From: Oceanicola granulosus HTCC2516
GTDB lineage: Bacteria; Pseudomonadota; Alphaproteobacteria; Rhodobacterales; Rhodobacteraceae
Reading direction: 5' to 3'
DNA: 47,000 nucleotides
NCBI RefSeq assembly: GCF_000153305.1
Contig: NZ_CH724107.1
Coordinates: forward strand, 1,487,972-1,534,971
Of the stretch, positions 41,362-47,000 are shown one piece after another; the first letter of the stretch is position 1, and each line of letters opens with the position of its first letter. Position numbers and translations under genes: made by a program. Below the pieces are notes generated by a model. That model made no database searches. It saw nothing but the letters and a program-made list of their open reading frames with translations, and was not told the DNA's origin.

Positions 41362-42725
41362 CCGCGACGCTGGTCCGATATCGCTGGATCATGTTCGTGA
41401 TCCTGATCGCCGGGCTGATGGCCGCCGCCGCCAGCCTGGGGACACTGCGCGGGCGCATCGCCACGCTGGGGGAGCAGAGCTCCACCGGCTCGGTCTGGTT
41501 CGTGACGGGGGTCGAGTTTGACCTGCTGCGTCTCGAGCATGCACTGTCGGACTACGTGCTGGGCCAGGCGACGGCGGACGACGTCAACCTGAAGTTCGAC
41601 ATCCTCTGGAGCCGCGTCGCCACCGTCCAGGCCGGGCAGATCGCCGACAAGCTCGCGCAGTACGAGATCGGCACCGAGCTCTTCGCCGAGATCGCCGACA
41701 CACTGCGCGCGGTCGAGCCGAGGCTCGTGGGGCTGCCGGAGACGGTGACCGACGTCAGGGACACGCTCGAGCTGCTCGAGATCTTCCGCGCCTACAACGT
41801 GCCGATGCGCAACGTCTCGCTCGACGTGCTCGAGGCGAGTTCGCGCGAGACCAAGTCCTGGCGCGACACGCTGCTGCAGATCGCCGAGTCCAACGCCTGG
41901 CTGAGCGGAGCGATGGGGATCTCGGTCGTGCTGCTGGTGCTGGTCTTCGGGCTCGACAGCGTCCAGTCGCGCCGCTCGCTGCGCGAGAAGGAGCGCCTGC
42001 TCGAGGAGACGCAGGCCGCCAACCTGGCGAAGTCCGAGTTCATCTCCGTCATCAACCACGAGCTGCGTACGCCGCTGGCCTCGATCAAGGGGGCGGTGTC
42101 GCTCATCAACGGCAACGCCGTGGGCGAGGTGCCCGAGCGCTTCCGCCGGATGCTCTCGCTCGCCGAGCGCAACTGCAACCACCTGATCCAGCTGGTCAAC
42201 GACCTGCTCGACGTGGAGAAGTTCAGCGCCGGCAAGATGGAGTTCCACTTCAAGAACATCGACCTGAAGAGCTTCCTCACCGCCGAGATCGCCACCAACC
42301 AGACCTTCGCCAACAACTTCGGCGTGACCATCGAGGCCGCGCCGATGCCCGAGGGCGTTCATGTCTGGGGCGACGAGAAGCGGCTCGGGCAGGTGCTGTC
42401 CAACCTCCTGTCGAACGCCGCCAAGTTCTCCAAGCCCGACAGCACGATCGTCGTCGGCCTCAAGGCGACCGGCACCGAGGCGGTGATCTCGGTGCAGGAC
42501 AGCGGCCGCGGCATCCCGCGCGAGAAGCAGAGCCGGCTGTTCGAGCCGTTCTACCAGGTGGATTCGTCCAACGAGCGCGAGCGCGGCGGCACCGGCCTGG
42601 GGCTCAGCATCGTGAAGTCGATCGTCGACGCGCACCAGGGCCGCATCCGGCTCGTCAGCGAGCCGGGCCGCGGCACCACCTTTTACATCAAGCTCGAACG
42701 CGTCGCCGTCGCGCAGGCCGCCTGA
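41358..42725 (+). CDS. membrane sensor histidine kinase
   Basis: The 455-residue protein has membrane helices at about 10-28 and 188-207 bordering a helical periplasmic sensor of about 155 residues. A coiled coil follows, then HisKA ([18 protein letters not shown]) and an ATPase domain with [17 protein letters not shown] and GTGLGLS. The start overlaps the Mo-pterin-like gene, so the exported protein is its likely sensing partner. No receiver is encoded next to it. Regulators at 38785 and 40529 are candidate partners. Its catalytic core is closely similar to the kinases at 33767 and 37115. Confidence 0.9.
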   Translation: MTATLVRYRWIMFVILIAGLMAAAASLGTLRGRIATLGEQSSTGSVWFVTGVEFDLLRLEHALSDYVLGQATADDVNLKFDILWSRVATVQAGQIADKLAQYEIGTELFAEIADTLRAVEPRLVGLPETVTDVRDTLELLEIFRAYNVPMRNVSLDVLEASSRETKSWRDTLLQIAESNAWLSGAMGISVVLLVLVFGLDSVQSRRSLREKERLLEETQAANLAKSEFISVINHELRTPLASIKGAVSLINGNAVGEVPERFRRMLSLAERNCNHLIQLVNDLLDVEKFSAGKMEFHFKNIDLKSFLTAEIATNQTFANNFGVTIEAAPMPEGVHVWGDEKRLGQVLSNLLSNAAKFSKPDSTIVVGLKATGTEAVISVQDSGRGIPREKQSRLFEPFYQVDSSNERERGGTGLGLSIVKSIVDAHQGRIRLVSEPGRGTTFYIKLERVAVAQAA

Positions 42726-42750
42726 TTCACCTCTCCACAAGGAAGACAAC

Positions 42751-43365
42751 ATGTTGAAGTCCATCTCCGCCGTTCTGGTTCTGGCGCTCACCCCGCTTGC
42801 CGCCGCCGCAGAAGAGGTCCGCCCCGGCGTCACCTTCGCGGGCGAGCCCGAGGCCGCCGGCTCCGAGCGCGCGGCGATGCAGGACGTGATCTTCGACTTC
42901 GCCGCCGCCTGGGCGAATTGCGATGGCAGCTACATGGAGCACGCCTTCGCCGACGACGTGCTCTTCGCCTACCCCACCACCGCCATCGAGGGGCTCGACG
43001 CGATGCTCGCCGACCTCGAGCTGTTCTGCGGCATGGCCACCGACACCAGCTTCTACTTCCCCGCCGACGCCTTCTACATCGACACCGAGACCGGCCGCAT
43101 CGCCGCCGAGGTGCAGTTCCGCACCATCCAGCGCGGCGCGCGGCAGGTGGTCAACGACGTCTGGATCGCCACGATCGAGGACGGGCGCGGCACGGTGCTG
43201 AAGGAGTATCTCGACGGGCGGGTGAAAGACCTCCAGTCGCTCGGCGTGCTGCAATACGACGAGAGCCCCGAGACGCTGACGCCCTGGCCGCCGCGCACCG
43301 AGGCGTGGGCCGAGTGCTTCCCCATCGCCCGCGCCGCGCCGATCAACAGCTGCCCCGCCGAGTGA
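42751..43365 (+). CDS. exported NTF2/SnoaL-like protein
   Basis: The 204-residue protein has a signal peptide ending near AAAAEE. The mature part (MQDVIFDFAAAWANCDGSYM, VLFAYPTTAIEGLDAMLADL and VVNDVWIATIEDGRGTVLKEY) has the alpha-plus-beta cone pattern of NTF2/SnoaL-like domains. It follows the kinase gene by 25 bases with a good ribosome site (AAGGAAGA). Catalytic residues cannot be assigned. A ligand-binding role linked to the kinase is possible. Confidence 0.65.
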   Translation: MLKSISAVLVLALTPLAAAAEEVRPGVTFAGEPEAAGSERAAMQDVIFDFAAAWANCDGSYMEHAFADDVLFAYPTTAIEGLDAMLADLELFCGMATDTSFYFPADAFYIDTETGRIAAEVQFRTIQRGARQVVNDVWIATIEDGRGTVLKEYLDGRVKDLQSLGVLQYDESPETLTPWPPRTEAWAECFPIARAAPINSCPAE

Positions 43366-43366
43366 G

Positions 43367-43930
43367 CTAGAAGCTCGGCGGCGTGCAGGCGCTGACCACC
43401 TCGCAGACCGTGTCGCCCACGTTGCGGAACCGGTGCGGGGTGCTGGAGGCGAAGTAGTAGGCGTCGCCCCGGTTCAGCACGAACACCTCGTCGCCGACCG
43501 TCACCTCGAGGCTGCCCGCCACGACGATGGCGCATTCCTCGCCCTCGTGCGACAGCGGCCGCCGCCCGCTGTCGCGGCCGGGCTGGTAGAACTCGTGCAG
43601 CATCTGCAGCGCCCGGTTGGGCCGCTGCGCCGCGACCAGCCGGTAGGCGACGCCGGGCGCGCCGATGTCCACATGCTCCTCCTTGCGGAAGACGGGCGCG
43701 TCGCCGAGGGCGAGCTCAAAGCTGAAGAAGGTGGCGAGGTCCATCGGGACCCCGTCGAGGATCTTCTTGAGCACCGCCACCGATGGCTGCGTCGCCATCG
43801 ACTCGATCTGGCTGATCGTGCCGCTGCCGACACCGGTGCGCCGGGCCAGCTCGCGCTGGGAGAGTCCGCGCGACTGGCGCACCACCCGGAGGCGTTGGGC
43901 GACCATCTGGTCGTGCGAAGGCTGCGCCAT
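43367..43930 (-). CDS. XRE-family regulator with C-terminal cupin (PuuR-like)
   Basis: This DNA-binding regulator has 187 residues. The helix-turn-helix is at about 12-66 (GLSQRELARRTGVGSGTISQ). The cupin sensor is at about 105-185 (HEGEECAIVVAGSLEV and GDAYYFASSTPHRFRN). Such proteins often control amine or amino-acid catabolism in response to a small ligand. It diverges from the aminotransferase gene across 148 bases, which probably holds its operator. ATG 43930 begins the family-like sequence. Its stop lies just past the convergent NTF2-like gene. Confidence 0.9.
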   Translation of the reverse strand: MAQPSHDQMVAQRLRVVRQSRGLSQRELARRTGVGSGTISQIESMATQPSVAVLKKILDGVPMDLATFFSFELALGDAPVFRKEEHVDIGAPGVAYRLVAAQRPNRALQMLHEFYQPGRDSGRRPLSHEGEECAIVVAGSLEVTVGDEVFVLNRGDAYYFASSTPHRFRNVGDTVCEVVSACTPPSF

Positions 43931-44078
43931 GGGGGTGATTTCCCGCTTTCGATCCGAAGCAGCCCTAGCGCATTGGCCTTGTTTCGCGCAAGTCGCACGG
44001 CGGCGCAAAATCAGGATTGATCGGTTTTGCGAGCGCGTGCTTAGGCTGTGGACGACTCATCAGCCCCGGAGGTCCGCG
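43931..44078. promoter_or_regulatory. divergent promoter of cupin regulator and aminotransferase
   Basis: This 148-base gap is the only space for promoters of both divergent units and is the expected binding site of the cupin regulator. GGAGGT (44068-44073) is the aminotransferase ribosome site. No perfect palindrome was found by eye. Confidence 0.45.
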
Positions 44079-45401
44079 ATGAACCGTCCCCTCACTCCCA
44101 ACGACATGTCGAGCTTCTGGATGCCGTTCACGCCGAACCGCGATTTCGCCGCCGATCCCCGGCTGGTCGTCGCGGCGGACGGGATGCACTACACCAGCTC
44201 CGACGGCCGCCAGATCATCGACGGCGCCGCCGGGCTCTGGTGCGTCAATGCCGGCCACAACAGCCCGCGCATCGTCGAGGCGGTGAAGAAGCAGGTCTCC
44301 ACCCTCGACTACGCGCCGCATTTCAACTTCGGCACGCCGCAGGCCTACGAGCTCTCCGCCCGCCTCGCCGCGCTGTTCCCGGCCGGGCTCGAGCACGTGT
44401 TCTTCACCAATTCCGGCTCGGAATCCGTCGACACCGCGCTGAAGATCGCGCTGCACTACCACCGGATGCGCGGCGACGCCGCCCGCACCCGTCTGATCGG
44501 CCGCGAGCGCGGCTACCACGGGGTCGGCTTCGGCGGCATCTCGGTGGGCGGCATGGTCAAGAACCGGATGCACTTCGGCACGATGCTCGCGGGCGTCGAC
44601 CATATCCGCCACACCCACGACCCCGAGCGCAACGCCTTCTCGCGCGGATGCCCTGAGCACGGCGCCGAGTTCGCCGACGACCTGATCCGCCTCGCCGAGT
44701 TGCACGACCCCTCGACCATCGCGGCCGTGATCGTCGAGCCGATGGCCGGCTCCACCGGCGTGCTGCTGCCGCCGAAGGGCTACCTGCAGCGCCTGCGCGA
44801 GATCTGCGACCGCTACGGCATCCTGCTGATCTTCGACGAGGTCATCACCGCCTACGGCCGCCTCGGCAAGGCGTCGGCGGCCGAGAAGTTCGGCGTCACC
44901 CCCGACATCATCACCACAGCCAAGGGCCTCACCAACGGCACGATCCCGATGGGCGCGGTGATGGTGAGCGAGAAGATCTACGACAGCGCGATGGAGAACG
45001 CCGACGCGCCCATCGAGCTGTTCCACGGCTACACCTACTCCGCCCACCCGATCGCCACCGCCGCCGCGCTGGCGACGCTGGAGACCTACCGCGAGGACCA
45101 GCTCTTCGAGCGCGCCGACGCCCTCGCGCCGGTCTGGGAGGACCTGGTGCACGGGCTCAAGGGGCTGCCGCACGTCAAGGACCTGCGCAACCTCGGCCTC
45201 GTCGCCGCCATCGAGCTCGAGAGCCGCGAGGGCGCCGTCGGCGCGCGCGCGACGGAGGCGATGAAGGCGGCGTGGGCGAAGGGCCTGATGGTGCGCGTCA
45301 CCGGCGACACGATCGCCCTGTCGCCACCGCTCATCGTCACCGAGGCGCAGATCGCCGAGATCTTCGACATCCTGTCGGGCATCCTGCGCGACCTCGCCTG
45401 A
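44079..45401 (+). CDS. class III omega-amino acid:pyruvate-type aminotransferase
   Basis: This PLP enzyme moves the amino group of a beta- or omega-amino compound to a keto acid, probably pyruvate. The 440-residue protein has [15 protein letters not shown], the RGYHG motif, D253-E254 in [14 protein letters not shown] and catalytic K282 in [12 protein letters not shown] 44079 has GGAGGT five bases upstream. An alanine dehydrogenase gene follows 39 bases later, which would recycle the alanine formed. Candidate substrates include beta-alanine, taurine, 4-aminobutyrate and putrescine. Specificity cannot be read reliably. Confidence 0.9.
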   Translation: MNRPLTPNDMSSFWMPFTPNRDFAADPRLVVAADGMHYTSSDGRQIIDGAAGLWCVNAGHNSPRIVEAVKKQVSTLDYAPHFNFGTPQAYELSARLAALFPAGLEHVFFTNSGSESVDTALKIALHYHRMRGDAARTRLIGRERGYHGVGFGGISVGGMVKNRMHFGTMLAGVDHIRHTHDPERNAFSRGCPEHGAEFADDLIRLAELHDPSTIAAVIVEPMAGSTGVLLPPKGYLQRLREICDRYGILLIFDEVITAYGRLGKASAAEKFGVTPDIITTAKGLTNGTIPMGAVMVSEKIYDSAMENADAPIELFHGYTYSAHPIATAAALATLETYREDQLFERADALAPVWEDLVHGLKGLPHVKDLRNLGLVAAIELESREGAVGARATEAMKAAWAKGLMVRVTGDTIALSPPLIVTEAQIAEIFDILSGILRDLA

Positions 45402-45440
45402 CGCCAGAGACGTAACGCCAGACAAGAGAGGAGGGCCTGG

Positions 45441-46559
45441 ATGCTGATCGGGGTTCCCAAGGAGATCAAGAACCACGAATACCGGGTCGGGCTGACGCCG
45501 GAGAGCGTCGCCGAACTGGTCGGGCGTGGCCACGAGGTGATCGTGGAGACGTCCGCCGGGGCCGGCATCGGCGCCGAGGACGAGGCCTACGCCCAGGCCG
45601 GGGCGGAGATCGTCGGCGACGCCGCGACGGTCTTCGCGCGCGCCGAGATGGTGGTGAAGGTCAAGGAGCCACAGGCGGGGGAGCGCGCGATGCTGCGCGA
45701 GGGGCAGATCCTCTACACCTACCTCCACCTCGCCCCCGACCCCGAGCAGACCCGCGACCTCGTCGAGAGCGGCGCCGTCTGCATCGCCTACGAGACCGTC
45801 ACCGACGCGAGCGGCGGCCTGCCGCTGCTCAAGCCGATGAGCCAGGTGGCGGGGCGGATGTCGATCCAGGCCGGCGCGACGGCGCTCGAGAAGGCCCACG
45901 GCGGGCGCGGCGTGCTGCTCGGCGGCGTGCCCGGGGTGGCCCCGGCGAAGGTCGTGGTGATCGGCGGCGGCGTCGTGGGCTTCAACGCGGCGCAGATGGC
46001 GGTGGGGATGCAGGCCGACGTGACCATCCTCGATCGCTCGCCAGCGGTGCTCGAACGGCTCCAGACCCACTTCGAATCGCGCGCCCGGGTGATCTACTCC
46101 ACCGGCGCGGCGCTCGAGGCCGAGGTGCGCGCCGCCGACCTCGTGATCGGCGCGGTGCTGATCCCCGGCGCCGCCGCGCCCAAGCTGGTGAGCAAGGCGC
46201 TGATCGGCGAGATGCAGCCCGGCGCGGTCGTCGTCGACGTGGCGATCGACCAGGGCGGCTGCTTCGAGACCTCCCGCGCCACCACCCACGCCGACCCGAC
46301 CTACATGGTCGGCGACGTGGTTCATTACTGCGTCGCCAACATGCCCGGCGCCGTGGCCCGCACCTCGACCTACGCGCTCAACAACGTCACCCTGCCCCAC
46401 GCCCTCGCCATCGCCGACAAGGGCTGGAAAGCGGCACTGGCGGCCAACGAGCACCTCGCGAACGGCCTCAACGTGGCGTTTGGCAAGGTGACCTACGGCG
46501 CGGTGGCGAAGGACCTCGGATACGAGCACGAGCCGACGGAGCGGGTTCTGGCGGCCTGA
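45441..46559 (+). CDS. ald: alanine dehydrogenase
   Basis: It catalyses NAD-dependent interconversion of alanine with pyruvate and ammonia. The 372-residue protein has the family N-terminus [30 protein letters not shown] (substrate-binding His), the Rossmann motif [19 protein letters not shown] and [25 protein letters not shown] precedes the ATG. Placed after the aminotransferase, it would regenerate pyruvate and release ammonia. Length is normal. Confidence 0.96.
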   Translation: MLIGVPKEIKNHEYRVGLTPESVAELVGRGHEVIVETSAGAGIGAEDEAYAQAGAEIVGDAATVFARAEMVVKVKEPQAGERAMLREGQILYTYLHLAPDPEQTRDLVESGAVCIAYETVTDASGGLPLLKPMSQVAGRMSIQAGATALEKAHGGRGVLLGGVPGVAPAKVVVIGGGVVGFNAAQMAVGMQADVTILDRSPAVLERLQTHFESRARVIYSTGAALEAEVRAADLVIGAVLIPGAAAPKLVSKALIGEMQPGAVVVDVAIDQGGCFETSRATTHADPTYMVGDVVHYCVANMPGAVARTSTYALNNVTLPHALAIADKGWKAALAANEHLANGLNVAFGKVTYGAVAKDLGYEHEPTERVLAA

Positions 46560-46577
46560 TTTGATTTGGCGCCTGGG

Positions 46578-47000
46578 GTGCACAACGAAGATCGCGAGGT
46601 CCATCGACATGCCGGCCTCGGAGGTCGACAGCGGCGGGTAGAGCACCCAGCCCACGCCGGAGCCGAGCTGGCCGTTGCCGCCGGGCGACAGCAGCGAGGC
46701 GAGGCCGAGGCCGACGCCGGTGACGTAGAGCCAGAAGGACAGGTTGTTCATGCGCGGGAACGACATGTCCGGCGCGCCGATCTGCAGCGGCATGAAGTAG
46801 TTGCCGAAGCCGCCGAACAGGGCCGGGATGACGACGAAGAACATCATCAGCACGCCGTGATACGTGATCATCACGTTCCACAGATGCCCGTTGGGCGTGC
46901 ACTCGCTCTCGGCGGCGGGCCAGAAGCGGGCGCCTTCCTCGCACATGTACTGCACGCCGGGCGTCATCAGCTCCATGCGCATGTACACGGTGAAGGCCAC
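46578..47000 (-). pseudogene. ctaD: cytochrome c oxidase subunit I (aa3 type) fragment, 3' truncated
   Basis: The minus strand, entering from the right edge, encodes a central-N-terminal part of the haem-copper oxidase catalytic subunit. It includes [20 protein letters not shown] (with the haem a ligand His), [26 protein letters not shown] and [18 protein letters not shown]. Homology ends at about 46578, just after DLAIFVVH. The frame then runs into non-homologous sequence and antisense ald. The CuB and haem a3 histidines lie downstream and are missing. Its 5' part lies beyond the window. It may be a broken duplicate, a rearrangement junction or an assembly join. Confidence 0.85.

Noticed and set aside
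43965-46577. Apparent fusion of ctaD to a 900-residue downstream protein on the minus strand
   Set aside because: Beyond 46578 the frame is antisense to ald and the aminotransferase and has no family similarity. Only the ctaD part is real.
1-47000. CRISPR array
   Set aside because: No regularly spaced repeats with unique spacers were seen. The only repeats are the short ones listed and the coding micro-ORF array.

Overview
The right-hand 26 kb carries GC-rich, tightly packed alphaproteobacterial core genes: SPOR lipoprotein, dac, tmk, holB, tatD, an aa3-type ctaD piece, and an intergenic motif I associate with Rhodobacteraceae. The organism is most likely a member of the Rhodobacteraceae. 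This is inferred from gene content and base composition, not from a marker gene.

Bases 1 to about 20,900 are a mosaic integrative island lying against the 3' end of a tRNA-Ser(UGA) gene (20909-20998, minus strand). From left to right it holds: a frameshifted IS256-family element beside an IS3 remnant (1-1176); a replication-like module of AlpA-type regulator, HUH-like Rep candidate and DUF927 helicase (1364-4320); a minus-strand defence-like operon of a helicase-less type ISP restriction-modification enzyme, a TauD scrap and two HEPN proteins (9433-4780); a divergent helicase IV-like protein (9858-12797); a PD-(D/E)xK nuclease-like protein (14002-13109); IS3 and tyrosine-recombinase scraps (14539-15085); a membrane protein facing an array of tiny proline-rich ORFs with shared C-termini (15195-16517); a DUF4238-like fragment; a DUF3987 protein; and the tRNA-proximal tyrosine integrase (17427-20758). 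Several island genes are broken by single-base changes, mostly in short homopolymers (AlpA, DUF3987, integrase). The core genes are all open, so decay of the island is more likely than poor sequence.

From 21,219 to 27,719 a plus-strand run encodes an RlpA-like/SPOR lipoprotein, a D,D-carboxypeptidase, thymidylate kinase, the DNA polymerase III delta' subunit, a TatD-family hydrolase, a metallo-beta-lactamase-fold hydrolase and an AEC-family permease. From 33,356 back to 28,000 a minus-strand operon encodes a polyamine-type ABC importer in the order ATPase, binding protein, permease, permease. The first permease has a very large extracytoplasmic insertion.

From 33,767 to 43,365 lies a signalling cluster: three related membrane histidine kinases, two response regulators without a DNA-binding output, an Hpt protein, a cysteine-free sulfite-oxidase-fold periplasmic protein translated with the third kinase, and an NTF2-like exported protein. 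From 43,367 to 46,559 a cupin-type XRE regulator diverges from a class III aminotransferase followed by alanine dehydrogenase. This arrangement fits pyruvate-dependent amine catabolism with recycling of alanine. The window ends in a ctaD (cytochrome oxidase subunit I) fragment that loses its homology 18 bases past the alanine dehydrogenase stop codon.

The best candidates for something undescribed are the proline-rich micro-ORF array (15852-16517), the tandem HEPN/type ISP operon, and the cysteine-free Mo-pterin-like protein paired with a kinase.
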